A stretch of 64,000 nt of DNA from Photobacterium kagoshimensis (GCF_050337045.1 NZ_JAKJSO010000013.1:124001-188000); one strand, 5' to 3'; positions 17,486 to 26,544 are shown, counted from the stretch's first letter. Numbers and translations are program-made. Notes: generated by a model not told the origin, from the letters alone.

Positions 17486-17514
17486 GGCTTAATCAGCTTG
17501 GAAGCAACGACACT

Positions 17515-18156
17515 ATGAATAATGAAAAACGCGTTCAGATCCTTGAGCGACTTCGTGCCGAAAATCCTCACCCAGAAACCGAGCTAAAATGGAGCTCACC
17601 GTTTGAACTACTGATCGCCGTTTTACTGTCAGCACAAGCAACGGACGTCAGCGTCAACAAAGCCACCGACAAGCTCTACCCTATCGCCAACACGCCCCAA
17701 GCTATTTTGGATTTAGGTGTCGACGGTGTGAAGGAATACATCAAAACGATCGGCTTATTTAACTCTAAAGCTGAAAACGTCATCAAAACCTGCCGCATCT
17801 TGCTAGAAAAACACGGCGGCAAAATTCCTGAAAATCGCGAAGCACTTGAAGCCCTACCAGGTGTTGGTCGTAAGACCGCAAATGTGGTTTTAAACACCGC
17901 CTTTGGTTGGCCAACCATCGCTGTTGATACCCATATTTACCGCGTATCAAACCGTACCAAGTTCGCCATGGGGAAAAACGTCGACCAAGTAGAAGAAAAG
18001 TTACTAAAAGTTGTACCTAAAGAATTCAAAGTCGATGTCCATCACTGGCTGATCTTACATGGACGCTACACCTGCGTTGCCCGTAAACCACGCTGTGGCA
18101 GCTGCATCATCGAAGACCTATGCGAGTTTAAAGATAAGATTTATCCTGACGAATAA
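17515..18156 (+). CDS. nth: Endonuclease III (DNA glycosylase/AP lyase)
   Basis: Base-excision-repair glycosylase for oxidised pyrimidines, 213 residues (E. coli: 211). A helix-hairpin-helix with catalytic Lys120 lies in LPGVGRKTANVV, and catalytic Asp138 in IAVDTHIYR. The C-terminal [4Fe-4S] loop begins CVARKPRCGSC. The rnf-nth order is conserved in gammaproteobacteria including E. coli (rsx-nth). The gene ends 12 bases before gloA. Confidence 0.97.
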   Translation: MNNEKRVQILERLRAENPHPETELKWSSPFELLIAVLLSAQATDVSVNKATDKLYPIANTPQAILDLGVDGVKEYIKTIGLFNSKAENVIKTCRILLEKHGGKIPENREALEALPGVGRKTANVVLNTAFGWPTIAVDTHIYRVSNRTKFAMGKNVDQVEEKLLKVVPKEFKVDVHHWLILHGRYTCVARKPRCGSCIIEDLCEFKDKIYPDE

Positions 18157-18168
18157 GGAGAGATAAAC

Positions 18169-18561
18169 ATGGCAAACGGACGTATTTTACATACCATGCT
18201 GCGCGTAGGGGATTTAGATCGCTCTATCGCTTTTTACACCGATGTTATGGGCATGGATTTACTGCGCAAGCGTGAAAACGAAGCCTATAAATATACCCTC
18301 GCTTTTGTTGGCTATGGGGATGAATCTCAAGGTGCAGTTATCGAACTAACCTACAACTGGGGCACCACAGAATACGATATGGGCTCTGCATTTGGCCATA
18401 TCGCCATAGGTGTGTCTGATGTTTACGCCACTTGCGATGCGATAAAAGCCGCAGGTGGAAACGTGACTCGTGAGCCAGGTCCTGTAAAAGGCGGGTCGAC
18501 TCACATCGCTTTTGTGCGTGATCCTGATGGTTATCAAATCGAGCTTATTCAGCGCGATTAA
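18169..18561 (+). CDS. gloA: Lactoylglutathione lyase (glyoxalase I)
   Basis: Converts the methylglyoxal-glutathione adduct to S-lactoylglutathione. It has 130 residues, near the 135 of E. coli GloA. Metal ligands expected for the Ni-type enzyme are all visible: His8, Glu59, His77 and Glu125. The start has an ideal AAGGAGAG site that overlaps the nth stop region, so nth and gloA are probably co-expressed. A terminator follows 34 bases after the stop. Confidence 0.95.
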   Translation: MANGRILHTMLRVGDLDRSIAFYTDVMGMDLLRKRENEAYKYTLAFVGYGDESQGAVIELTYNWGTTEYDMGSAFGHIAIGVSDVYATCDAIKAAGGNVTREPGPVKGGSTHIAFVRDPDGYQIELIQRD

Positions 18562-18594
18562 CCTAGCGTGCCCCCTTTTAATCCCTATCCTCAT

Positions 18595-18621
18595 AAGCCA
18601 AAGCCTCGCTTTGGCTTTTTT
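18595..18621 (+). terminator. Terminator after gloA
   Basis: Perfect inverted repeat AAGCCAAAGC / GCTTTGGCTT with a 3-base loop and a T run. Confidence 0.9.
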
Positions 18622-18675
18622 CATTGAAGTGTGAAGCGCTAAGCAAATTAATTATCGTACAAAATTCATGGTTGA

Positions 18676-18696
18676 TATTGATAATGATTATCAATA
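18676..18696 (+). promoter_or_regulatory. Fur box upstream of sodA
   Basis: TATTGATAA-TGA-TTATCAATA is a perfect 9+3+9 palindrome. The overlapping 19-mer starting GATAATGAT matches the classical Fur consensus at about 15 of 19 positions. It lies 30 bases before the sodA start. Iron-loaded Fur would repress sodA, as in E. coli. Confidence 0.85.
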
Positions 18697-18725
18697 CGAT
18701 AATAAAAAACCAAGAGAGATACGAT

Positions 18726-19340
18726 ATGTCATTCACTTTTCCGGCACTTCCTTATGCCTATGACGCACTAGAACCGTACATCGATGCGCGCACAATGGAA
18801 ATTCACCACGCGCGTCATCATCGCACCTATTTTGACAAGTTTATGGCTGCAATAAGCGGTACTGAACTTGAAACACAATCATTACCCGAGATCTTTGCCA
18901 AAGTATCGCTACACTCACCAGCTGTGAGAAACCACGGCGGTGGCTATTACAACCACAACTTGTATTGGGCATGCATGTCACCACAAGGTGGCGGAATGCC
19001 TTCAGGCTTATTAGCTGAAGCGATTAACTGCCACTTTGGCAGCTTTAACGATTTCAAAGCAGCCTTTTCTACCGCTGCAGCCAATCATTTTGGTTCTGGT
19101 TTTATCTGGTTGTCCGTCGTTGAAGGCCGACTAGAAATATCGACCACCAGCAATCAAGATAATCCACTGATGGATGTAGAAAGCGTACAAGGCATTCCTG
19201 TATTAGCGCTCGATGTATGGGAACATGCGTACTACATCAGTTATCAAAATAAACGCCCAGAATATATCGATGCTTGGTGGCATGTGGTGGACTGGGATCA
19301 AGTACAACAACACTACCTTGATGCTTTGCACTCAGCATAA
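18726..19340 (+). CDS. sodA: Superoxide dismutase, Mn type
   Basis: Dismutes superoxide in the cytoplasm. The start chosen is ATG 18726 (204 residues), preceded by AGAGAG; an in-frame extension to 18624 would run through the Fur box. Metal ligands are His27, His77, Asp163 and His167. Gly-rich RNHGGGYYNHN and Gln144 in SNQDNPL mark the Mn-type (or cambialistic) group, in contrast to the Fe-type sodB later in the window. The Fur box upstream predicts induction under iron limitation, when the Fe enzyme is starved. A small unknown gene follows 13 bases after the stop. Confidence 0.93.
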   Translation: MSFTFPALPYAYDALEPYIDARTMEIHHARHHRTYFDKFMAAISGTELETQSLPEIFAKVSLHSPAVRNHGGGYYNHNLYWACMSPQGGGMPSGLLAEAINCHFGSFNDFKAAFSTAAANHFGSGFIWLSVVEGRLEISTTSNQDNPLMDVESVQGIPVLALDVWEHAYYISYQNKRPEYIDAWWHVVDWDQVQQHYLDALHSA

Positions 19341-19353
19341 TAAAGGGACAATC

Positions 19354-19797
19354 ATGGACGTATCACGCTGGGAAACTCATACCTTATTGGCAAACGAATC
19401 TGAACGAGAGCAGAAGCCAATGATGTCCATTATTCACTATCAACTTGCACTGGCAGCAGCGCAGCAACTTGAACCATTACAAGGTACCCGTGATGAGTTT
19501 GAAGAGCTACTGACCATTAAGGTTGTTTCATGTCATAACCTCGCGGCTTTTTGGCGCAACGCAGGTGATAGTGAGTATGAACTGAAATATTTGCAGCTTG
19601 CATCAGAGCAAGTGATGGCGCTTATTCCACAATGCCCACGCAAAGAATGTGATACGTTCGTCGAATCAATCGGTTGTTGTAAATCGGCCTTAATCGAATT
19701 TTTAAAGCGTCACCCCAATCCAATCGTGGCACAGCAGGTCGAGAACATTACTGTTAGCAGTCAGTGTGAATTCATTGCTCGTTTTAAGCTGCATTAG
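19354..19797 (+). CDS. Small conserved Vibrionaceae-type protein (DUF2753-like)
   Basis: Cytoplasmic protein of 147 residues. The start is ATG 19354, with AAAGGGA just upstream, in operon with sodA. It is mostly helical, with TPR-like patterning in the first 100 residues (SIIHYQLALAAAQ, YLKYLQLASEQVM-like spacing) and two cysteine groups (CPRKEC and GCCKS). I recall Vibrionaceae sodA genes being followed by a protein of the DUF2753 family of about this size, but the assignment is from memory. Function unknown. The link to sodA and the Fur box suggests a role in iron or oxidative stress; that is inference. Confidence 0.75.
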   Translation: MDVSRWETHTLLANESEREQKPMMSIIHYQLALAAAQQLEPLQGTRDEFEELLTIKVVSCHNLAAFWRNAGDSEYELKYLQLASEQVMALIPQCPRKECDTFVESIGCCKSALIEFLKRHPNPIVAQQVENITVSSQCEFIARFKLH

Positions 19798-19834
19798 TTC
19801 AACTACGCTTTTTAATTGACACCACAACGAATAA

Positions 19835-19867
19835 AAAACGCGCTGAGGCTAGGCAGCGCGTTTTTCT
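19835..19867. terminator. Bidirectional terminator between the sodA unit and motY
   Basis: AACGCGCTG / CAGCGCGTT hairpin with an A run on the left and a T run on the right, between convergent genes; it can serve both strands. Confidence 0.88.
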
Positions 19868-19949
19868 TTATTTTCTATGTTGTTCACGAATCAGCGAATA
19901 ACTGATCCATTCATTCGAACAACCATCTTCACTAAATCAAATGTCTTCA

Positions 19950-20837
19950 TTAGATCAAACTGCGCCCCAATGAAATCACCACACGTCGGTTTTTATTACG
20001 ACCGATTGGCGATTCGTTATCCGCAATCGGACGACGCTTTCCAAATGCTTCGACTTGGATCCTATCTTTTGGCAGCCCCAAGGTCATAAAGTACTCTTCC
20101 AATTTCTTCGCTCGTCGCTCGGACAAGTTTTGATTCTCGTTCTTACCACCAATTGAATCGGTATAGGTCGCGATCAAAATAAGATCAATGTCATCGCTAT
20201 AACGCACAAAATCGGTAATTTGAGATAAGCGTTTTTGCGATGCTTTATTCAGTTCATCACTGTCGCGATCGTAATGCAGTACAGTGAAGGCAATATCATC
20301 AAAACTGTAGGGCAACAAATTACCAATGCACGAGCTAAACTGCTGATAAGGCGACTGAAAAGAAACTGCAGAAAGCCCAACTTCAATTAGCTTGTTGTTG
20401 TGCTGCCAGTCTTGGTAACTGAAGGTCGGGTAGCGACCACTTTCCAGCTCAGTCAACATAGCCCAGGCACTTTGCCCACCAACATAGCCATCAAACTGTT
20501 TAAAGAATTGGATACGCGTCATCGGCTCTGCGGCATCGCCCGGCATCCAACGCGGTGGCATCGACACCAAATTCACGCGGCGGGTTTCTCCCATTGGGCG
20601 TCGCATCTTCAATTCAAAATCGAGATTAATTTTTTTACCTGCTTTAGAGGTAAACTGTGCTTCACCATAATTGGGAATTTGGTGAATAAGACGACACTCT
20701 AACGGTGTATCGACTGCAACTTTCCATTCGGAACTGGCAGGGGTCGCAACATACTGTTTGGTCGCACTTGCACTGGTGCTTAGTGTACAAGCAAACAATA
20801 CTGATGCTGTTAACACTGTTTTCGAAAAAATCGTCAT
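19950..20837 (-). CDS. motY: Sodium-driven flagellar motor T-ring protein MotY
   Basis: Periplasmic protein of 295 residues that forms the T ring with MotX and anchors the PomA/PomB stator of the Na+-driven polar flagellum. A signal peptide of about 26 residues is followed by the MotY N-terminal domain (RQYVATP-like start, KINLDFELKMRRPMG, KFFKQFDGYVGGQ-like block). A C-terminal OmpA-type peptidoglycan-binding domain carries NLSERRAKKLE and GRNKNRRVVISL. Close in sequence to Vibrio MotY. It is divergent from rnt, and a sigma-28-like promoter lies upstream. Confidence 0.96.
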   Translation of the reverse strand: MTIFSKTVLTASVLFACTLSTSASATKQYVATPASSEWKVAVDTPLECRLIHQIPNYGEAQFTSKAGKKINLDFELKMRRPMGETRRVNLVSMPPRWMPGDAAEPMTRIQFFKQFDGYVGGQSAWAMLTELESGRYPTFSYQDWQHNNKLIEVGLSAVSFQSPYQQFSSCIGNLLPYSFDDIAFTVLHYDRDSDELNKASQKRLSQITDFVRYSDDIDLILIATYTDSIGGKNENQNLSERRAKKLEEYFMTLGLPKDRIQVEAFGKRRPIADNESPIGRNKNRRVVISLGRSLI

Positions 20838-20870
20838 ACCCTTCCACTTATTTATGCGCGCTCCCCTATT

Positions 20871-20897
20871 GTATCGAATCGAGAAAAAAAATCTTTA
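20871..20897 (-). promoter_or_regulatory. Sigma-28 (FliA)-type promoter of motY
   Basis: On the minus strand TAAAGATT, 11 bases, TTCGATAC. This compares well with the flagellar consensus TAAAGTTT-N11-GCCGATAA and has exact spacing. The start codon is 34 bases downstream. It fits late flagellar gene control of a motor protein. Confidence 0.65.
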
Positions 20898-20962
20898 GGA
20901 CACTGCAAGACAAGTGCTGAATCTGACATAATGCTCGCTGAATTTTTTGCGACCATAGTGCT

Positions 20963-21631
20963 ATGAGCCAAGATAACGAACTAAACACACTGAAAAGTCG
21001 CTTTCGCGGCTACTTCCCTGTTGTTATTGATGTTGAAACAGCAGGCTTCGACGCTAAAACCGATGCATTACTAGAAGTTTGTGCCGTGACATTAGAGATG
21101 GATGAAGACGGTTGGCTAAAACCAGCAACCACAGTTCATTTTCATGTTACACCATTCGAAGGTGCAGTGATCCATCAAGCAGCCCTTGATTTCAACGGCA
21201 TTCGTGACCCATTCAGTCCATTACGTGGTGCAGTTTCAGAAGAAACGGCAATTAAAGCCATTTATAAGCAAATTCGCAAAGAACTAAAAGCGGCAGGTTG
21301 TTCTCGCGCTATCATGGTTGCTCATAATGCTAATTTTGATCATAGCTTCATGATGCAAGCCTCTGAACGTGCCAAATTAAAGCGTAATCCTTTCCACCCT
21401 TTTGCGACTTTCGATACAGCAGCATTAAGTGGTTTAACCTTTGGTCAGACCGTTTTAGCAAAAGCCTGTGAGACAGCAGGGATCCCTTTTGACAACAAAG
21501 AAGCACACTCAGCACTATACGATACCGAGCGAACCGCTGAGTTATTTTGTGAGATTGTTAACAAATGGAAAAGATTAGGCGGATGGCCTTTAGTGGCGCC
21601 TCAAACAGATGAGTCAGAAAACGCTCAATAA
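20963..21631 (+). CDS. rnt: Ribonuclease T
   Basis: DEDDh 3'-5' exoribonuclease that trims tRNA and other stable RNA 3' ends; 222 residues (E. coli: 215). Exo motif I is VIDVETAGFD, motif II AHNANFDHSFM, and motif III carries His and Asp in EAHSALYDTERTAELF. It is monocistronic with its own terminator. The motY-rnt arrangement is one I associate with Vibrionaceae. Confidence 0.96.
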   Translation: MSQDNELNTLKSRFRGYFPVVIDVETAGFDAKTDALLEVCAVTLEMDEDGWLKPATTVHFHVTPFEGAVIHQAALDFNGIRDPFSPLRGAVSEETAIKAIYKQIRKELKAAGCSRAIMVAHNANFDHSFMMQASERAKLKRNPFHPFATFDTAALSGLTFGQTVLAKACETAGIPFDNKEAHSALYDTERTAELFCEIVNKWKRLGGWPLVAPQTDESENAQ

Positions 21632-21666
21632 TTCAAACGCGAGCCCCTCATCAGACCTCCTACCAT

Positions 21667-21690
21667 AGCCCAGTATTACTGGGCTTTTTT
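21667..21690 (+). terminator. Terminator after rnt
   Basis: AGCCCAGT / ACTGGGCT hairpin with a 3-base loop and a run of six T. Confidence 0.9.
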
Positions 21691-21901
21691 CTGCCAACTA
21701 AACACAATGCGCTGCTTTAAACGACAGTTTTAAACATAATAACTGAACATTGCTCATATAATTAACAAATACCCATAAGGCAAACCATAACAAGGGGTTA
21801 ACAAACCAGTTGGGCATATTTATACTGCTATTGAACGCATAGCGTTCATTTTTTTCTTTCATGGAATGAAGAACAAGAAGCATTATAGAGAGGCAGCATA
21901 A

Positions 21902-23158
21902 ATGTCCATTAAAATAAATCGCACAGCGATAGCAGTAACCATCGCATTAACCTCACTCCAAGCACACAGTGCTGGTTTCCAAGTATCTGAACACTCGGCA
22001 TCAGGATTAGGCCGCGCTTTTGCAGGCGAAGCCGCCATTGCTGATAACGCATCTGTTATCGCGCGCAACCCTGCCGCCATGACAATGTTTGATTCTGCAC
22101 AAATTTCTGCCGCAGGCAGCATTGTCGATCCAAGCATTGACGTAAAAGATCACGCGGCAAACCAAACAGCTAAAGATGTCGCACCATTAAGCTTTGTACC
22201 TGCTGGCTACTACGTTCAGCCTATCAATGACAAGTTCGCATTGGGTTTAGCGCTATTCACTAACTATGGCGTGACCACAGATTACCCAACCAGTTTCGCG
22301 AGTGGTGATCTCGCAGGCAAAACCTCGTTGATCACCGTCAACCTAAACCCAAGTATTGCTTATCGCATTAATGACCAATTTAGCATTGGTGGTGGTGTTA
22401 GCTTGGTTTATGCCGATGCTGAGTTAAACCGCCACTTAGGTCGTTTAGCCCCTCTTTTTAGTGGTTCTCCAGAAGATAAACTCATCAGTATGGAAGGTGA
22501 TACATGGGATTGGAGCTGGAACGTCGGCGCACTTTACGAAGTTAATGAAGACCACCGATTTGGCGTAAGCTACCGCTCTCAAGTCTCTCTCGATTTTGAA
22601 GGTGACTTCACCGATTACGAAGGCACCATCATTGAACCAAAGCAAAAAGGTTCAACCGCTGTTGGTAACCTTCCTGTTGTGCTTCCCGCTATTGCGGAAT
22701 TCTCTGGCTATCACTCTCTCACCAAAGAGTTTGCAGTTCACTACAGTGTGCAATGGACGCAGTGGAGTAAATTCGAAGAGCTCAAAGCGACCAACGATAA
22801 GTGTAACTACAACGGCATGTCTGGCGTGTGTTTCATGAAAGATGAAAAATACGAAGACAACTTCCGCTGGGCCATTGGTGGTACTTACCGTATCAACCCG
22901 GAATGGACAGTACGTACTGGTTTCGCTTTTGATGAGCAAGCAGGCAAGCCGACACTTAGCATTCCAGACTCCGATCGTTACTGGTACTCCGCTGGTGCGA
23001 CATGGGCATATAGTTCACAGCTTAGCGTTGATGTGGGCGTGACATACATTCACGCAACAGAAACCACATTTACTGAAGAAAGTAGCGCAGGTGAACTGAC
23101 CTTTACTTCAACTGGCGGCGCCGTAGTGGGTGCAGCACAAGTGAACTATTCATTCTAA
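21902..23158 (+). CDS. fadL: FadL-family outer-membrane long-chain fatty acid transporter
   Basis: Outer-membrane beta barrel of 418 residues that takes up long-chain fatty acids. The signal peptide ends near HSA at about residue 24. The mature N-terminus (GFQVSEHSASGLGRAFAG, then AAIADNASVIARNPA) closely follows the plug region of E. coli FadL, including the conserved NPA. The protein ends in Phe, as usual for barrel insertion. GAGAGG precedes the start. The lipase gene follows after 54 bases, matching the fadL-volA pair of Vibrio cholerae. Vibrionaceae have several FadL paralogues, so this is one member of the family. Confidence 0.88.
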   Translation: MSIKINRTAIAVTIALTSLQAHSAGFQVSEHSASGLGRAFAGEAAIADNASVIARNPAAMTMFDSAQISAAGSIVDPSIDVKDHAANQTAKDVAPLSFVPAGYYVQPINDKFALGLALFTNYGVTTDYPTSFASGDLAGKTSLITVNLNPSIAYRINDQFSIGGGVSLVYADAELNRHLGRLAPLFSGSPEDKLISMEGDTWDWSWNVGALYEVNEDHRFGVSYRSQVSLDFEGDFTDYEGTIIEPKQKGSTAVGNLPVVLPAIAEFSGYHSLTKEFAVHYSVQWTQWSKFEELKATNDKCNYNGMSGVCFMKDEKYEDNFRWAIGGTYRINPEWTVRTGFAFDEQAGKPTLSIPDSDRYWYSAGATWAYSSQLSVDVGVTYIHATETTFTEESSAGELTFTSTGGAVVGAAQVNYSF

Positions 23159-23212
23159 GGGTGTGTTTTGGCAATAAGCCACTCACCTAAAATATGCCCT
23201 ATGGAGCAACAC

Positions 23213-25597
23213 ATGAAAAAACAATTATTAGCGCTGATGATCGCTTCTACCCTTGGCTTAACTGGCTGTGGTAATGAATCATCGGTTGAAGGCGATAGCA
23301 CGATTTCTTACGAGCAAGGCATTCAACAAAGTCTAAAAGCACCTACTAAGGTAAAATTCCAGTTGCAAGGTGCAAAAGCTGATATGCCTCGTCCGAGCTT
23401 CCTGCTTATGGACTCCAGTGACGGTACCCTTGGCTTACCTACTGATAATAAGTCCATAGCCGATCCTGTTGTTGCAATGAACAGCACTGACGGCTGGAGC
23501 ACCACTCAACCAATCATGCTCTCATTTGAAGGGAACGACCTAGATCCTACTTCTATTACAACGGCCTTTAAATTAATCAAAGTGTCCGACCCAACAACAA
23601 CCGATCCAGCAGCACAACAACCTGTAGTGCTGAAGGCTACATTCAACCCAGCAGCACCAGATCTTACTGCCGATTATCTTGTCTTTGTACAAGGGAAATC
23701 AGTTATCGCTCAGCCAATTAAACCGCTGGATGCTTCAAGCCACTACATGTTTGCATTAACCGATGACTTGAAAGACGTCAAAGGCAATAAAGTGGGTCTT
23801 TCAGGTTCTTATGCGTCATTAAAAACCAAAAAATCAGAGCCCGTTGAAAAGCTAAAAGACGCACAGAAGATCATTCATCTCACTGAAGGTTTGATGGCAG
23901 CAACAGGCACATCAGCTGATAGCATTATCTATTCTAGCTGGTTCTCAACCGCTTCTGCGGGTGATGTGATGTTCGCAACTAAAGCCGCTATCGCATCAAC
24001 TTTAAATGCATTCAAAGCCCAACAACCAGCAAGCACCGTTTGGAAAGGTACCGCGAATCCGAATAATATCTCAGATACAAAGCTCAACACTCTATTTCAA
24101 CTGAGTGCTGGTCAAGATATTACTAGTTTCTCACCTATAGATTTAAAAGGTGCTAAAGCGTACAAAGGTACGTTAACACTTCCGTATTTTCTTGAAACTG
24201 AAGTCAACGGTAAAAAATGGCAATCCACGCCATGGCAAAGTGCTATGCCGAGCCTTGCAATACTGAAGTCGACTTTAGCGTCAGGCAGTGATGCAGAGAA
24301 AGCAGCGGTTGCTGCTAAAATGGCAGATTTGAAGATCACTGAAGACGATCTGAAAAAAGCGGCTGAGGGCGACTTAACAACCCAAGTCACCCTAATGACA
24401 AAACTTATGGGTGAAAAAATCGAAGTTGGCGGTAAACAATTAGATACCAACCGTGAGATCACACGTTATAGCCCGATCCCTCAATTAAAATCTGTCGAAA
24501 CAATCGATTATTTAATGGTGATGCCTGACAGCACTAAATGTACATCCGACGTGCCAGTTACTATTTATCAACACGGTATTACCTCTAAAAAAGAGACAAT
24601 GTTAGCACTAGCATCATCAGTTAGTACTGGTGCATGTACTGCTTTAATGGCAATCGACTTACCGTTACACGGTTCGCGAAGCCTATCTGACGGCACGGTG
24701 ACTGATGGCGCAAATGCTGACGTATACATGAACCTAAGCTACTTACCTGTTGGCCGAGATAATTTACGTCAATCTATTGCTGATCAGATGAGTCTGCGTG
24801 CTGCACTTGGAGCCACTATTTCAAAAACAAGCCCACCTGCGCCTTTTGATAAACTGAGCTTAACCAATGGCGTTGGCTTCCTAGGTCACTCTTTAGGTGC
24901 TATCACAGGTATCGACTTTACCGCGGTAACTAATCGTCAACTAAGTCCAGATCCTGCTGTTGAAGGAGGAATGTTTAAGATCTCTCGCGCTCAATATGCT
25001 AACCCAGGCGCAGGTATCCCTTACCTACTGCTTAACTCAACGGCATTTGGTGGCACAGTGAAAGACGGAGTGTTAACAACCATTCCTGATTACAAAGCCT
25101 ACAAAGAGGCGAAATGTGGATCAAGTACGTCAGCTAAGTGTGTAAGTGACTTTTATGACTCGCTCACAGCCGCTAAAAAAGCGGAAATTGATGGCTTGTT
25201 CACTCAGTTTGCGTATGCCGCTCAGACAGTGTTAGACAGTGTCGATCCAATTAACCATATTGGTGATATCGATACTTCTATTCCTGTCTTGATTAATGTT
25301 GTGAAAGATGACGAAGTGATCCCAAATGCCTTATCGCTAGCATCAAGCAAACCTTACTCACCATTCGGTGGCACAATGCCACTCATCGCAGGGTTTGAAC
25401 AACTAAGCACAGCAGGCCAAACTTCAACTAGCCCTCGTGTTGCGACCCTGTTCAATGCAGGTACACATAGTTCATTACTCACACCTGTCGGTGGTTCTGT
25501 AGCAGTAACAGCAGAAATGCAAAAACAAACTGCGTTATTCATTACGACAGGTACAACAACTGTCACTAATGACACAGTATTGTTCACTACGCCGTAA
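23213..25597 (+). CDS. volA: VolA-like surface lysophospholipase lipoprotein
   Basis: Lipoprotein of 794 residues. The start chosen is ATG 23213, preceded by GGAG; the frame is open upstream to 23168. The signal peptide ends in the lipobox LTGC, and Gly at +2 predicts outer-membrane sorting. The C-terminal half is an alpha/beta hydrolase with the nucleophile elbow GHSLG (Ser about residue 560) and the stretch YQHGITSKKETML. V. cholerae VolA, a surface lysophospholipase, is encoded next to fadL and frees fatty acids from lysophosphatidylcholine for FadL uptake. The adjacency and architecture support the same role here. Confidence 0.85.
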   Translation: MKKQLLALMIASTLGLTGCGNESSVEGDSTISYEQGIQQSLKAPTKVKFQLQGAKADMPRPSFLLMDSSDGTLGLPTDNKSIADPVVAMNSTDGWSTTQPIMLSFEGNDLDPTSITTAFKLIKVSDPTTTDPAAQQPVVLKATFNPAAPDLTADYLVFVQGKSVIAQPIKPLDASSHYMFALTDDLKDVKGNKVGLSGSYASLKTKKSEPVEKLKDAQKIIHLTEGLMAATGTSADSIIYSSWFSTASAGDVMFATKAAIASTLNAFKAQQPASTVWKGTANPNNISDTKLNTLFQLSAGQDITSFSPIDLKGAKAYKGTLTLPYFLETEVNGKKWQSTPWQSAMPSLAILKSTLASGSDAEKAAVAAKMADLKITEDDLKKAAEGDLTTQVTLMTKLMGEKIEVGGKQLDTNREITRYSPIPQLKSVETIDYLMVMPDSTKCTSDVPVTIYQHGITSKKETMLALASSVSTGACTALMAIDLPLHGSRSLSDGTVTDGANADVYMNLSYLPVGRDNLRQSIADQMSLRAALGATISKTSPPAPFDKLSLTNGVGFLGHSLGAITGIDFTAVTNRQLSPDPAVEGGMFKISRAQYANPGAGIPYLLLNSTAFGGTVKDGVLTTIPDYKAYKEAKCGSSTSAKCVSDFYDSLTAAKKAEIDGLFTQFAYAAQTVLDSVDPINHIGDIDTSIPVLINVVKDDEVIPNALSLASSKPYSPFGGTMPLIAGFEQLSTAGQTSTSPRVATLFNAGTHSSLLTPVGGSVAVTAEMQKQTALFITTGTTTVTNDTVLFTTP

Positions 25598-25616
25598 TTG
25601 ATAGAGTTAAAACAAC

Positions 25617-25645
25617 AAAGGCGAGCCAGTGGCTCGCCTTTCTTT
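25617..25645. terminator. Terminator between volA and the peroxiredoxin gene
   Basis: AAAGGCGAGCC / GGCTCGCCTTT hairpin with a 3-base loop between convergent genes; the T-rich right side suits volA and the A-rich left side suits the minus-strand gene. Confidence 0.88.
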
Positions 25646-25671
25646 TACATAACGCGATTTATCGTATGGAA

Positions 25672-26277
25672 TTACAAATCGTCAGTATGTGCCGATAAGT
25701 ACTTCGCCACACCTTCTGGTGAAGCATCCATACCATCTTTGCCTTTCTCCCATTGGGCTGGGCACACTTCGCCATGCTCTTCGTGGAATTGTAAGGCATC
25801 AACCATACGTAGCATTTCATCAATATTACGGCCCAGCGGTAAGTCGTTCACGACTTGGTGACGCACTAGCCCTTCTTTATCAATCAGGAACGAGCCGCGG
25901 AATGCGACACCTGCTTCAGGGTGCTCGACATCATATGCCTGACAAATTTCATGCTTAGTATCTGCAATTAGCGGGTATTGCACCTGACCAATACCGCCAT
26001 CTTCCACTGCCGTATTACGCCATGCGTTATGTGAAAACTGAGAATCAATCGATACCCCAATCACTTCAACGCCTTTCGCTTGGAAATCAGCAAAACGCTT
26101 ATCAAAGGCAATCAACTCTGACGGGCATACAAAAGTAAAATCCAACGGGTAGAAAAAGATGACTGCCGCTTTTCCTTGGATGTGCTGTTTCAAATTAAAT
26201 TGGTCAACAATCTCACCATTACCTAGTACTGCTGCCGCTGTAAAATCAGGCGCCAAACGTCCAACTAAAACACTCAT
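25672..26277 (-). CDS. Typical 2-Cys peroxiredoxin (AhpC/Tsa family)
   Basis: Thiol peroxidase of 201 residues that reduces hydrogen and organic peroxides. The start chosen is ATG 26277, preceded by GGAGTTACTT; the frame extends to 26325 without a better site. Peroxidatic Cys51 lies in FTFVCPSEL, and resolving Cys172 in GEVCPAQW. The GGIG insert (about 94-97) is present. The C-terminal YF motif that marks peroxide-sensitive forms reads YL here. It is monocistronic. It could be named ahpC, tsaA or prx; without its reductase partner nearby I leave the symbol blank. Confidence 0.9.
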   Translation of the reverse strand: MSVLVGRLAPDFTAAAVLGNGEIVDQFNLKQHIQGKAAVIFFYPLDFTFVCPSELIAFDKRFADFQAKGVEVIGVSIDSQFSHNAWRNTAVEDGGIGQVQYPLIADTKHEICQAYDVEHPEAGVAFRGSFLIDKEGLVRHQVVNDLPLGRNIDEMLRMVDALQFHEEHGEVCPAQWEKGKDGMDASPEGVAKYLSAHTDDL

Positions 26278-26544
26278 AAGTAACTCCATGTGATGTAGAG
26301 AAAAATTACTGTTCATTGCCAGCATCGCGCTGACAAAACAGCTGGCAACTAGTATAGACAGCAGCTAACAACAAGACTAAGACATGCGACACAATAAGCA
26401 TACGTTTCGGATTAATTCGCTATAAACATGAATAAACGCTCGACATGTGCAAAAAATTCAGCAAACTGATTAATCTGAGCAAAACAGCCCTAAGAAAACA
26501 ACATTCATACTAAATAACAAACAAACTGACGGACTTTAGTTTTT

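Noticed and set aside
24112..24462. 116-codon minus-strand frame inside volA
   Set aside because: Fully inside a well-supported gene, no ribosome binding site, no recognisable protein.
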